The notes beneath the pieces are model-generated. The model was not told the DNA's origin. It did not search any database and saw only the letters and a program-made list of their open reading frames with translations. This document shows positions 9,091-18,125 of a stretch of 64,000 nucleotides of DNA, one piece after another. Origin of the DNA: Candidatus Neomarinimicrobiota bacterium (GTDB lineage Bacteria; Fidelibacterota; SORT01). Position 1 is the stretch's first letter. Every line of letters starts with the position of its first letter. The stretch lies in NCBI GenBank assembly GCA_022573815.1, contig JACZTG010000002.1:1-64000 (forward strand), written 5' to 3'. The position numbers and the translations under genes were made by a program.

Positions 9091-9825
9091 ATGAAAAACA
9101 ATATTCATTTGGTATTAATGAGTTTGATAATGGCTACGAGTACAGCTTATGCAGGTGAGTCAATCTTGGGCGATGAAGTAAAATTTATTCCTAACATTCA
9201 GCCTCGACTTGAAATTTCAAAGACATCAGCAAAGATTATAATTGATGGAGAGCTAAATGATGCCGGCTGGGTAGGCGCCAATCCGGCGACAAATTTTACA
9301 CAGTTTGAACCGGTTGATATGACCAAACCGTCATCAAGAACAGTTGCTATGCTGACCTATGATGATGAATATCTGTATGTAGCAATCAGCGCATACGATG
9401 ATAATCCCGATGCTATACGCTCAACTCTTCGCGACAGAGATAAAATAGGGTCTGATGATTTAGTTGGCTTCATACTTGATACTTATGGAGACGCATCATG
9501 GGCTTACCAAATTTATTCCAATGCAATGGGAATACAAGGTGATGCCCGATGGACACAGAATGGTGAAGATGAAAGTTTTGATATAGTATTTGCGTCAGCA
9601 GGGAAAATTACGGAAGACGGATATCAGGTTGAATTCGCTGTTCCTTTCGCAAGCCTGCGGTTCCCGGAAAAAAATGTTCAGGACTGGAAAATTACTTTCT
9701 GGAGGGTTCGCCCGAGGGAAAGCAGAGAGGAATATTCATGGGCTGCAATAAGCAAAAACGACCCTAATTTTTTAGGTCAATTCGGAACGCTCGTCGGAAT
9801 GGAAAATGTGAAATCGGGGAAATGA
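9091..9825 (+). CDS. DUF5916 outer-membrane protein, N-terminal part (split by in-frame TGA)
   Basis: Encodes residues 1-244 of what should be a 756-residue protein: a signal peptide (cleaved after AYA), then a CBM9-like domain (KIIIDGELNDAGW at about residue 49, DDEYLYVAI and ADNP-like segments) that in this family precedes a DUF5916 beta-barrel. The frame ends at TGA 9823-9825, but reading straight through in the same frame gives FDILPSFTSSQTGTRD and continues without a break to 11361. In relatives the codon before FDILP is usually Arg, so a C-to-T change of CGA to TGA explains the break. The gene may be a recent pseudogene, read through, or a consensus error. Confidence 0.8.
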   Translation: MKNNIHLVLMSLIMATSTAYAGESILGDEVKFIPNIQPRLEISKTSAKIIIDGELNDAGWVGANPATNFTQFEPVDMTKPSSRTVAMLTYDDEYLYVAISAYDDNPDAIRSTLRDRDKIGSDDLVGFILDTYGDASWAYQIYSNAMGIQGDARWTQNGEDESFDIVFASAGKITEDGYQVEFAVPFASLRFPEKNVQDWKITFWRVRPRESREEYSWAAISKNDPNFLGQFGTLVGMENVKSGK

Positions 9826-11361
9826 TTTGATATTTTACCGTCATTTACCTCCTCACAAACAGGCACCAGAGATATTAGCGATCCGAATTCATCGTTCCAA
9901 AATTCAGATGTGGTAGGTGACGCATCAGTAGGAGTCAGATACGGCATTTCGTCCAACACATCACTTGAAGGAACGATCAATCCCGATTTCAGTCAGGTAG
10001 AATCAGATGCGGGTCAGATAGATGTAAATAACCAATTTGCCCTGTTTTTCCCGGAAAAGAGACCCTTCTTCCAAGAGGGAAGCGATCTGTTAAATTCATT
10101 TTTTAGTTTAGTATACACTCGATCTATAAATGATCCATCATTTGCGACAAAATTAACAAGTAGAAGCAACAAACTAAGTTACGCATATATCGGAGCTGTG
10201 GACGAACGTTCACCATTGATAATTCCCGGTGAAGAAGGTAATAACATTGTACAGAACCTTGGGAAAAGTTATTCTAATATTTTAAGGGTCAGAAGATCAT
10301 TCAGAGAAGATTCTCATGTCGGGGCATTTATTATAGATAGGAGAGTTGTAGGGGGTGGGTCCGGCAGTATCCTTTCCATTGATTCGAATATCAGATTTAA
10401 AAAAGTTTACAATTTTGAGCTCCAGGGAGTCTTCAGCAATACTGCTGAAGTAAACGATACAACTCTCACAGAAGGGCTGAATCAAACAGTATTTGATAAT
10501 GATGGACACACGGTAGGATTAGATGGAGAATCATATACCGGAAATGCTGTTCATGCGAGTATAACGCGACGTTCCAGAGGTCTCTTTTATAATTTAAATT
10601 ATCAGCATATATCTCCTTCTTACAGAGCTGATAACGGTTTCCAGACTGCTAACAATAGAAGGTTCGGCTTGTTCAACGCTAATTATTCAATATACCCGGA
10701 TAATTCTTACATTGACAGAATCAGAACGGGATTATTTGTATTTAGGATGTGGAACTTCGATGGTCAAATAAAAAACAATGCGTTACGTGGCGATCTGTTA
10801 GTTGACCTTAAGGGGCAAACATCTCTGTTTGCGCAGTATGGAATTGGCCCGGAAACTTTCCGTGGTAGAAAGTTCAATGATCAATGGACTGCATTTTTTA
10901 GAGTAAACTCCAACTATCTTGATGAAATCGGATTTTCAGCATATTTTTTCCGGGGATTATTAATCGCGCGATTTTCAGACCCAATTCAAAATGGGGATAT
11001 CACTAATTACGGATTTAGCGCAACAATTAAACCGATTGATAGACTGGTCATAGAACCTAATTTGGATATTTTTAAACTGGTTACCGTTGAAACTAAAGAC
11101 ATAAGCGAAGGATATATATTCAGAACACGGGCGGACTACCAGTTTACGAAAGAACTTTTTGTGAGACTTGTAGTTCAGTATAACGATTTTAACAGGCGGT
11201 TGGATTTGGAGCCGCTCCTGACATATAAAATCAATCCATTCTCTCAGTTCTTTATCGGCTCAACTCACGGCTCTTTTGACGATGCAAGCAATAGAGGGCT
11301 CAATTTTGTCCAGGCGGACAGACAGTATTTTATGAAGTTTCAATATCTCTTTAGAATCTGA
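9826..11361 (+). CDS. DUF5916 outer-membrane protein, C-terminal part
   Basis: Same frame as the preceding fragment, directly after the TGA. The first usable start in this half is the GTG at 9910, so independent translation would give 483 residues without a signal peptide, which could not be exported. It contains the conserved DUF5916 block NPDFSQVESDAGQIDVN and FFPEKRPFFQEGS, followed by about 400 residues of alternating beta-strand pattern ending in aromatic FQYLFRI, typical of an outer-membrane barrel. No further stops or frameshifts are seen, which argues that the break is recent or not real. The pair should be treated as one gene, 9091-11361. DUF5916 proteins sit in the outer membrane; their exact role is not known. 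Confidence 0.8.
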   Translation, partial: FDILPSFTSSQTGTRDISDPNSSFQNSDVVGDASVGVRYGISSNTSLEGTINPDFSQVESDAGQIDVNNQFALFFPEKRPFFQEGSDLLNSFFSLVYTRSINDPSFATKLTSRSNKLSYAYIGAVDERSPLIIPGEEGNNIVQNLGKSYSNILRVRRSFREDSHVGAFIIDRRVVGGGSGSILSIDSNIRFKKVYNFELQGVFSNTAEVNDTTLTEGLNQTVFDNDGHTVGLDGESYTGNAVHASITRRSRGLFYNLNYQHISPSYRADNGFQTANNRRFGLFNANYSIYPDNSYIDRIRTGLFVFRMWNFDGQIKNNALRGDLLVDLKGQTSLFAQYGIGPETFRGRKFNDQWTAFFRVNSNYLDEIGFSAYFFRGLLIARFSDPIQNGDITNYGFSATIKPIDRLVIEPNLDIFKLVTVETKDISEGYIFRTRADYQFTKELFVRLVVQYNDFNRRLDLEPLLTYKINPFSQFFIGSTHGSFDDASNRGLNFVQADRQYFMKFQYLFRI

Positions 11362-11372
11362 GAGATTTATTT

Positions 11373-11397
11373 AAAGCCCGCCGCCGGCGGGCTTTTT
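11373..11397 (+). terminator. Rho-independent terminator after the DUF5916 gene
   Basis: A perfect 10-base stem (AAAGCCCGCC at 11373-11382 with GGCGGGCTTT at 11386-11395) closes on a three-base GCC loop and runs into a T tract. It lies 12 bases after the stop of the DUF5916 frame, which supports that whole frame as the end of a functional transcription unit. Confidence 0.9.
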
Positions 11398-11525
11398 CTT
11401 ATTGAGTATTCTTATTACCGTTCCGGACTGTTCTGATATACAAAGTTTCCAATCAATCGAAAAATGTTATATATTTACGGCTCGAGAGAAATCAAAATAA
11501 TAGATCATTAGTGTTGTGAGTCGAC

Positions 11526-12404
11526 TTGAAAACTAAAAAAAATAAAATCGGTCTGATATTTAAAATCGTGCATGGCATTATGAGAACCACTTCAAAAATA
11601 CTTTGTATGCTTTCTCCAAGCCTCGCAGCCCGTTGGGCAGATATATTATTTTTTATACCTATTGGGTTACCGCGGCCGTCATCAGAGCTGCCGTATTACG
11701 ATTCCGCAATCCATTCAAGTATTGAATATAACAGTAAAAAAGTCGCTCTTTATACGTGGGGCGAGGGTGAAAAAACTATAATTATGGTACACGGATGGGG
11801 AAGCCGCGGAACACGTATGGGACATCTTGCAGAGCCTTTAAACAAACTCGGCTATCGGGTGGTGGCGTTTGACGCTCCTGCTCATGGTGACTCGGAAGGA
11901 AAAACAACAAACCTGTTAGAGGTTTCTGAAATAACTGCTCTGATATTCAAAAAATTTGAACCTGTCCAAGCTATAATAGGGCATTCTTTTGGCGGAATGG
12001 CTCTGGCAAACGCAGTTCACCGGAACGATTTAAATGTGAGTAGGGTTGCCGTTATCGCATCTCCGTTTTCTATGGATTATATCATAGAGAGTTTCAGGAA
12101 AATTATAAATATTAATTCAAAGGTAACAAAGATGATGGTAGATCGTATTAAAAGGCGATTTTTAAAAGAGCAAAATTTAGATGTTTTCAGCCTGTCGCTT
12201 GATTCTTTTGCGGCATCTTTTAAAACACCTATTCTTATTGTTCATGACAGAGAAGACAGAGACGTTGCTTATGAACAGGGAGAAGAATATGCGGAAAATT
12301 TTCCAAACGCCGAATTTATCAGTACAACGGGCTTAGGTCACCGAAGGATTTTAAAAGATGCGGGAATTATGGGTAAAATAATTGAATTTATCAGTTCTTC
12401 TTAA
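11526..12404 (+). CDS. Alpha/beta hydrolase
   Basis: 292 residues. The alpha/beta-hydrolase fold is shown by MVHGWGSRG (oxyanion region, near residue 88), AFDAPAHGDSEG, the nucleophile elbow GHSFGG near residue 147, ILIVHDREDRDV with the acid residue near 240, and GLGHRR with the catalytic His near the end. The start is a TTG at 11526; an internal ATG at 11580 would remove a hydrophobic N-terminal helix that could attach the protein to the membrane. Substrate unknown. Its 3' end overlaps by 14 bases the end of the convergent asparaginase gene. Confidence 0.85.
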   Translation: MKTKKNKIGLIFKIVHGIMRTTSKILCMLSPSLAARWADILFFIPIGLPRPSSELPYYDSAIHSSIEYNSKKVALYTWGEGEKTIIMVHGWGSRGTRMGHLAEPLNKLGYRVVAFDAPAHGDSEGKTTNLLEVSEITALIFKKFEPVQAIIGHSFGGMALANAVHRNDLNVSRVAVIASPFSMDYIIESFRKIININSKVTKMMVDRIKRRFLKEQNLDVFSLSLDSFAASFKTPILIVHDREDRDVAYEQGEEYAENFPNAEFISTTGLGHRRILKDAGIMGKIIEFISSS

Positions 12405-13428
12405 AAATCCGCACGATAGGTTTTTCGCCCTGTCGATAATAGCCGCGATACATTCCATCGGTGTTAAAGGTCATTGATACGTTTCCGTTGTAATCCATTG
12501 CTATGACACCTCCCGTACCTCCCGCCTTAGTAAGCTTATTTGTGATTACTTCGCTTGCGGCTTCATGTACATTCATATCTTTATATTCCATTAATGCTGA
12601 GACATCATAGGCGATTAATCCACGCATAAAATATTCGCCAATACCCGTTCCTGAGACTGCGCAACTGTTATTATTGGCGTAAGTTCCAGCTCCGATTATA
12701 GGAGAATCGCCCACCCTTCCATACATTTTGTTCGTGAGTCCTCCCGTGGAAGTTCCGGCAGCAAGATTACCCTCCGAGTCGAGAGCAACAGCTCCTGTAG
12801 TTCCAAAATAATTATCGAGTTTGATAGAGCTGCTTGAGAGATCATTCTTGGATTCAGCATCTAAAACGTTTTGAAGAGATTTCCATCTCCTTTCCGTGAA
12901 AAAATATTCGTCCGGAACTAATCCGATTCCGTGCTCTTGCGCGAGAAGCTTTGCTCCATTCCCGATGAGCATAACATGCTCGGTTTTATCCATAACAAGT
13001 CTCGCCAACTCAATCGGGTTTTTTATGTTCCGGACGGCGCCAACTGCTCCGGCTTTTAAAGTTCTTCCATCCATGATGGAAGCATCTAATTCGTTCAATC
13101 CATTGTGAGTAAAAACCGCACCCTTGCCCGCGTTGAATAGAGGAGAATCTTCCATAATCGTGATTGCAGCTACTACAGCATCAAGGCTCGTCCCCCCGTT
13201 GGCAAGAATTTCATATCCCGCCTTCAAAGACTCGGACAATATTGCACGGTATTCGGCTTCAATTTCAGGAGACATATTCTCTCTGAGAATAGTTCCTGCT
13301 CCGCCGTGGATTGCGATGGCGAATTCGAATTCTCTTGAAATCGAAAAATCGTCTTTGCTGCATGAAATGGAAAATATAATTATCATTAAAAGAACGGATA
13401 CATGTATAAGATAAATTTTATTTTTCAT
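12391..13428 (-). CDS. Isoaspartyl peptidase/L-asparaginase (Ntn-hydrolase), lipoprotein
   Basis: 345 residues from the ATG at 13428, which is preceded by GGAGGTAG at good spacing; a longer frame to 13467 lacks such a site. A hydrophobic N-terminus ends in FSISCSKDD, a lipobox-like site, so it is probably anchored to an envelope membrane facing the periplasm. The plant-type asparaginase family is clear from AIHGGAG near the mature start, ledsplFNAGKGAVFTHNG-like residues, ELDASIMDG, and the autocleavage region FGTTGAVALD in which the first Thr becomes the N-terminal nucleophile. GTSTGG and GRVGDSPIIGAGTYA follow. Known role: hydrolysis of beta-aspartyl dipeptides and asparagine. Confidence 0.92.
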   Translation of the reverse strand: MKNKIYLIHVSVLLMIIIFSISCSKDDFSISREFEFAIAIHGGAGTILRENMSPEIEAEYRAILSESLKAGYEILANGGTSLDAVVAAITIMEDSPLFNAGKGAVFTHNGLNELDASIMDGRTLKAGAVGAVRNIKNPIELARLVMDKTEHVMLIGNGAKLLAQEHGIGLVPDEYFFTERRWKSLQNVLDAESKNDLSSSSIKLDNYFGTTGAVALDSEGNLAAGTSTGGLTNKMYGRVGDSPIIGAGTYANNNSCAVSGTGIGEYFMRGLIAYDVSALMEYKDMNVHEAASEVITNKLTKAGGTGGVIAMDYNGNVSMTFNTDGMYRGYYRQGEKPIVRIFKKN

Positions 13429-13524
13429 AGTTAGGCTACCTCCATCATTCAATTGAAATTTACACAAAACTGTTTACACAATTTACATAAGCTTAATGTC
13501 GAATTAAAAACTCTTCAGGAAATA

Positions 13525-14745
13525 TCAGCTGATAACACCCATCCGTTTGCCGACTTTCTCAAAGGCATTTAAGGCTCGGTCAATATCTTCTCTTTCATGC
13601 GCAGCAGAAATCTGAGCTCTCAGCCTCGCTTCTCCTTCAGGCACAACGGGGAACCAAAGTCCTTTGATGAAAACTCCTTCATCAAGCAGCGATTTTGCCA
13701 TCTCCTGCGCAAGTGATGCGTCTTTAAGCATTACCGGAACTATAGGATGGACACCCTCAAGAATTTCGAACCCGAGAGAGTGAATTTCTTTGCGGAAATA
13801 AGAAGTATTATCTTTTAATTTTTGTAGAATCGAGGGGTCAGAGTCGAGAAGCTCAAACGCTTCAATCGCAGCGACAATGATATTCGGGGGCAACGAATTT
13901 GAAAATGTGTATGGTCTCGATTTCTGCCTGAGATATGTGATAAGGTCGGAATCACCGGAAATAAATCCACCGGCTGCTCCTCCCATGGCTTTTCCAAGAG
14001 TGCCTGTGGTGATATCCACTTTGCCGTGAACCCCGAGCTCTTCCGCAGTTCCGCGTCCGCTGCTTCCCAGCACTCCAAGAGAATGTGAATCATCCACCGT
14101 CAACGTTAATCCGTATTGACTGCTCAGCTCGGTCAATTCGGGCATAGGCGCTAAGTCGCCCTCCATACTGAATACACCGTCTGTGACCAACAACCTGAAC
14201 CTGTAATCTTTATCTTTATCTTCCTCTAACATATTGCGAAGATCGTCCATATCGAGATGTTTGTAAATTCTTTTAACCGTGTTTTTCTTGCGGCAAAGCC
14301 TCATTCCGTCAATTATACTGGCATGATTAAGTTGGTCAGAATAAATCACGTTCTGCCATTCTTCGCTGCCCAGCGGTTCGTTGAAGAGGCTCGCAAAAAG
14401 ACCCTCATTCGCGGAGAAGCAGGATGAAAACAGTATTGAATCGTCAGTGCCGAGGAATTCGGCTATCTTTTTTTCCAGGTCTCTGTGAATTGTTTGTGTG
14501 CCGCAAAGAAATCGAACAGACGCAACACCGTGTCCGTATTCCTTTATACCCCGAATTGAAGCTTCTATAATGCGAGGATGGTTTGACAATCCGAGATAAT
14601 TGTTTGAGGCGAGCATCACGACATCGTTACCCCCGACATTTACTCTTCCTGATTGAGGAGATTCTATTTCTGTTTCAAATTTAAATGTATTGGCGTTGTG
14701 AATCCTGCCAAGTTCTTCTTTGATGATAGAGAGCATATTGTTCAT
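13525..14745 (-). CDS. kbl: Glycine C-acetyltransferase (2-amino-3-ketobutyrate CoA ligase)
   Basis: 406 residues, a PLP-dependent alpha-oxoamine synthase. LASNNYLGLSNHP near residue 46, YSDQLNHASIIDG, DDSHSLGVLG (PLP pocket Asp-x-x-His) and TGTLGKAMGG with the PLP lysine at about residue 252 are all present. It splits 2-amino-3-ketobutyrate with CoA into glycine and acetyl-CoA. The gene begins 22 bases after the threonine dehydrogenase-like gene on the same strand, the classical tdh-kbl order for threonine catabolism, which makes Kbl more likely than related enzymes such as BioF or SPT. AGGA upstream of the ATG is a plausible ribosome binding site. Confidence 0.93.
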   Translation of the reverse strand: MNNMLSIIKEELGRIHNANTFKFETEIESPQSGRVNVGGNDVVMLASNNYLGLSNHPRIIEASIRGIKEYGHGVASVRFLCGTQTIHRDLEKKIAEFLGTDDSILFSSCFSANEGLFASLFNEPLGSEEWQNVIYSDQLNHASIIDGMRLCRKKNTVKRIYKHLDMDDLRNMLEEDKDKDYRFRLLVTDGVFSMEGDLAPMPELTELSSQYGLTLTVDDSHSLGVLGSSGRGTAEELGVHGKVDITTGTLGKAMGGAAGGFISGDSDLITYLRQKSRPYTFSNSLPPNIIVAAIEAFELLDSDPSILQKLKDNTSYFRKEIHSLGFEILEGVHPIVPVMLKDASLAQEMAKSLLDEGVFIKGLWFPVVPEGEARLRAQISAAHEREDIDRALNAFEKVGKRMGVIS

Positions 14746-14767
14746 GAAAAAGATTCCTGTATTTAAT

Positions 14768-15946
14768 TTATTCAGGTTTGAGTAAAACTTTTAGAGCGTT
14801 CCCTGCCGCGATTTCCTCAAAAGCGTGGTCAACCTCTGATATGCCAAGATTATGAGTGACAAATCCATTATCAATAAAAGTATCGCTGAGTCCGCTTTCT
14901 AATAATTCTATCATTAAGTCCCATGTCTCCCAAATCCGCCGACCGATAATTCCCTTTACTGTCGCACCTTTAAAAATTATATCTCTGGCAAAGTCCATTT
15001 GAAAATCACCACTCGGTAATCCGAGAAGAGCGAATACGCCTCCCGCCCGAAGAACTTTAAAAGCGTCTTCATAGGCTTTATAATTTCCGGACATTTCAAG
15101 GATGCCGTCAACCCCGATTCCATCAGTTTCGTCCATGACGAACTCGAAAAATTTTTGTCTGTTATCAGGAATTGCCATGTCGAAGCATGCATCCGCTCCA
15201 AATTTTTTAGCCATTGCGAAGTGAGAGTCCTCAAGTTTTTCAGGAGTCATCCCCACTTTAGGATGAGAAGCGTCCGTGACAAATATTTTCTTCGCTCCAA
15301 GCTTGTGAGAAATTGCGGTAGCCATCAAGCCCTGAATCCCACATCCAAGAATAGCGATTGTTTTATCCTTTTTGTTGATAGTACTCGTCGTATGAACGGC
15401 GTTTCCGAAAGCGTCCATAAACGACATAATTTCCATAGGAATTTTTCCACGCTGAATGAGTACAAGATTTTCTGCCGGAACGGTAATGTACTTTGTGAAC
15501 GCTCCGTGTTCATGAATACCTTTTATGATAGTGTTCTTACAAACGTGTTTTTCTCCTATTCGGCATTGCAGACAATTTCCGCAGGTGATGTGCATTTCTG
15601 CGGTGACGTCATAGTCGTTGAAAAGCTTATTTTTGAAATCAGAATTGACCGGAGAATTCAATTTTGTCCCGAGAAATTCTAAAGCGCCGTTTCCTACATC
15701 TACCAATCTGCCGGCAAATTCGTGTCCGATTATTATCGGATCAATATCTGCGGCGAGCATCATCTCTCTTTTTATTGATTCTTTTGAATTATAGATTCCA
15801 ACGTCTGTACCGCATATTCCGCCTGTTGATACTTCTATCAGAACGTGATTATCATCGGGCAGGGTGGCTTCCGGCATATCGGTAACGTTAAATCCTTGAG
15901 TCCACTCTTCGTTTTCATGGGGTTTGGGTTTTGTGACAGCTAACAA
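14768..15946 (-). CDS. Zinc-dependent threonine 3-dehydrogenase-like alcohol dehydrogenase
   Basis: 392 residues of the medium-chain zinc dehydrogenase family. CGTDVGIYN (catalytic Cys) near residue 46, GHEFAG, the four-cysteine structural zinc loop CGNCLQCRIGEKHVC, and a Rossmann motif LGCGIQGLMATA are seen. It is about 50 residues longer than classic Tdh because of an insertion between GHEF and the structural zinc loop. The immediate downstream kbl gene strongly suggests it oxidises L-threonine to 2-amino-3-ketobutyrate with NAD. Another secondary alcohol substrate cannot be excluded from sequence alone, so I give no gene symbol. Confidence 0.85.
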   Translation of the reverse strand: MLAVTKPKPHENEEWTQGFNVTDMPEATLPDDNHVLIEVSTGGICGTDVGIYNSKESIKREMMLAADIDPIIIGHEFAGRLVDVGNGALEFLGTKLNSPVNSDFKNKLFNDYDVTAEMHITCGNCLQCRIGEKHVCKNTIIKGIHEHGAFTKYITVPAENLVLIQRGKIPMEIMSFMDAFGNAVHTTSTINKKDKTIAILGCGIQGLMATAISHKLGAKKIFVTDASHPKVGMTPEKLEDSHFAMAKKFGADACFDMAIPDNRQKFFEFVMDETDGIGVDGILEMSGNYKAYEDAFKVLRAGGVFALLGLPSGDFQMDFARDIIFKGATVKGIIGRRIWETWDLMIELLESGLSDTFIDNGFVTHNLGISEVDHAFEEIAAGNALKVLLKPE

Positions 15947-16116
15947 TTTATTTCCTTTTAAGCGTTAGATTATTGACTGTTTACAGCGATTATCTAAAAT
16001 TATAGAGAACTGAAGCTAAATAGGAGATTATGCATAATCAACTTTTTTATTTGCCCTTTCCTCGACAAACTGTTTATATTTTTCAATAATAACAATCTAA
16101 ATAAAGATTATATCAA

Positions 16117-16518
16117 ATGTATAAAGTAAGCAAAGCCATAGAATTTTGTTATGGACACCGTCTTTTGAATTACGATGGAAAGTGCAGGCACCTGCACGGC
16201 CATAACGCACGGGCAGAAATTGAATTAAATTCCGAAGAACTTGACGATCGGGGAATGGTGTTTGATTTTTCTGATATAAAAAAAGCGGTAAAAAGCTGGA
16301 TAGATGAAAATCTTGACCATCTGATGATACTCAACGAAAAAGATGAGATTATCCCAATGCTTGAAAAAGCGGGAGAACGGTATCTTGCTGTCCCGGCAAA
16401 TCCCACTGCCGAATTTATCTCTAAACTGATTTATGATCATGTTAAATCGTTGGGTTTTCCGGTGGTCTCGGTGAAGGTATGGGAAACACCGGACTCATAT
16501 GCCGAGTATAGTGATTAG
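16117..16518 (+). CDS. queD: 6-carboxytetrahydropterin synthase (QueD family)
   Basis: 133 residues, normal length. CYGHRLLNYDGKCRHLHGHN near residue 10-29 supplies the zinc-binding histidines and the CxxxHGH pattern that distinguishes QueD from eukaryotic PTPS; later Asp-His (NLDHLMIL) and Glu residues complete the active site. The enzyme converts dihydroneopterin triphosphate to 6-carboxytetrahydropterin in the queuosine/7-deazaguanine pathway. No queC, queE or queF is seen in the window. The next gene starts eight bases after its stop, so it may be co-transcribed with the thiolase by chance of arrangement. Confidence 0.88.
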   Translation: MYKVSKAIEFCYGHRLLNYDGKCRHLHGHNARAEIELNSEELDDRGMVFDFSDIKKAVKSWIDENLDHLMILNEKDEIIPMLEKAGERYLAVPANPTAEFISKLIYDHVKSLGFPVVSVKVWETPDSYAEYSD

Positions 16519-16526
16519 GATACAGG

Positions 16527-17714
16527 ATGGCGGAGCAAGAAGTATATATAGCAGAACCTCGTAGGACACCGGTTGGAGCATACGGCGGAGTATTTAAAAA
16601 TGTACCGGCTGTGGAGCTTGGAAAGTTTTCTGTTAGGGGTACATTGGAGGGCAGCGGAATTGATATCGGCTCTGTTGACGAGGTGATACTCGGACACGCT
16701 CGACAGGCTGGAAACCGTCCAAATCCCGCAAAGCAGGTCGTGAGGTTATCAGGATTGCCCGATGAAGTACCTGCGTGGACCATAAACCAGGCGTGCGCTT
16801 CGGGACTGAGGAGCATAGTCTCCGCGGCGCAGGCAGTGATGCTTTCTGATTCGGATGTGGTAATTGCAGGTGGAATGGAATCAATGAGCACTACTCCTTA
16901 TCTGCTGATGAATGCCCGATGGGGCTATCGCTTAGGGCATAATAAGATACTTGATGCGCAATACTGGGATGGGTTTATCTGTCCGCTTTGCGAACAATTG
17001 ATGGGCGAAACGGCTGAAAATCTTGTTGAAAAATACAATATCACGCGGGAAGAACAGGATAAATTCGCCGCTGAAAGTCAGCAAAAGTGCGAGGCAGCGG
17101 CAAAAAATGGCAAATTTGACGATGAAATCGTAAAAGTGGAAATGAAAGATAGGAAGGGTAACCTGACGATAATTGATTCCGACGAACATCCCCGAAAGGG
17201 AATTACCGCTGAAGACCTTTCTAAATTGAATCCTGTCTTTAAAGATAATGGAATCGTCCATGCGGGAGCATCTTCAGGTATAACCGATGGCGCAGCTTCG
17301 ATGCTTGTATTATCAGAAAAAAAAGTGGAGAAATTAGGAATTGACCCCATTGCGAGAATAGTCGGATATTCGGTCGTCGGGCTTAAGCCGGAGCATATGG
17401 GATTGGGGCCCGTACCGGCGTTAAAGAAACTTGAAGAAAAAACAGGCGTTAAAACAGAAGAAATCGATTTGATAGAAATTAACGAAGCATTTGCGGCTCA
17501 GGTGATAGCTTGTCAGCGGGAGTTGAATATTGACCCGATAAAGCTTAACGTAAATGGCGGTGCGATTGCCCTCGGACACCCGATTGGTTGCTCGGGTGCG
17601 AGAATCAGTGTTACGCTGCTACATGAAATGAAAAGACGAAAAGTAAAATACGGTGCGGCTACACTATGCGTTTCGGGAGGAATGGGAATTGCAGCGCTTT
17701 TTGAAAGAGTTTGA
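16527..17714 (+). CDS. Acetyl-CoA C-acetyltransferase (thiolase)
   Basis: 395 residues. All thiolase signatures are present: the nucleophilic Cys90 in [17 protein letters not shown] near residue 325, [16 protein letters not shown] near 350-365 and the second Cys in LCVSGGMG near the end. It condenses two acetyl-CoA or cleaves acetoacetyl-CoA (or longer beta-ketoacyl-CoA) in the cytoplasm. It opens a run of acyl-CoA-related genes on the plus strand (a small unknown protein, an enoyl-CoA hydratase-like enzyme, a flavin reductase-like protein), so participation in an acyl-CoA degradation route is likely. Chain-length preference cannot be read. Confidence 0.93.
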   Translation: MAEQEVYIAEPRRTPVGAYGGVFKNVPAVELGKFSVRGTLEGSGIDIGSVDEVILGHARQAGNRPNPAKQVVRLSGLPDEVPAWTINQACASGLRSIVSAAQAVMLSDSDVVIAGGMESMSTTPYLLMNARWGYRLGHNKILDAQYWDGFICPLCEQLMGETAENLVEKYNITREEQDKFAAESQQKCEAAAKNGKFDDEIVKVEMKDRKGNLTIIDSDEHPRKGITAEDLSKLNPVFKDNGIVHAGASSGITDGAASMLVLSEKKVEKLGIDPIARIVGYSVVGLKPEHMGLGPVPALKKLEEKTGVKTEEIDLIEINEAFAAQVIACQRELNIDPIKLNVNGGAIALGHPIGCSGARISVTLLHEMKRRKVKYGAATLCVSGGMGIAALFERV

Positions 17715-17734
17715 ATTTAGAATGAGGAAAATTA

Positions 17735-18103
17735 ATGGCTAAGGCATTGAATGATGAACCTGATTATGAAGCGGTTATCAAATCGCTTTACGAAAAGACC
17801 AAAAAGGGAAAAATTGCATGGGAGCAAGGCGATGAACCTACGAAATTTCGTGCAACATTAGGCGACTCTGTTTCGTTCGTTGTGTTTCTCTATGTAATAA
17901 ATGCCGAAGAGCAGGAATCGGCGTTTATTCTAAGGATGCATGGCGCTGATGATGTACCGATATTTGCAGTCAGCACAACCACGCCTGATCTTGATGAAGA
18001 ATATTACGATATGATAACAGAGATATACCGACTTGCCGGTCGGATTGCGAAAAGGGTCGATGACCAAATAAACGCAGCGCTCAAAGCACTTAAAAAAGCC
18101 TGA
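17735..18103 (+). CDS. Conserved small hypothetical protein
   Basis: 122 residues, soluble, no signal. The pattern SLYEKTKKGKIAWE near residue 18, a central beta-rich stretch (FVVFLYVINAEEQESAFILRM) and a C-terminal helix (DMITEIYRLAGRIAKRVDD) resemble a widespread family of small uncharacterised proteins that I cannot name. It stands 20 bases after the thiolase and 22 bases before the enoyl-CoA hydratase, so it is in the same operon. A role connected to them is only inferred from position. Confidence 0.7.
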   Translation: MAKALNDEPDYEAVIKSLYEKTKKGKIAWEQGDEPTKFRATLGDSVSFVVFLYVINAEEQESAFILRMHGADDVPIFAVSTTTPDLDEEYYDMITEIYRLAGRIAKRVDDQINAALKALKKA

Positions 18104-18125
18104 GAAAAATAATTCTTTTATACAG

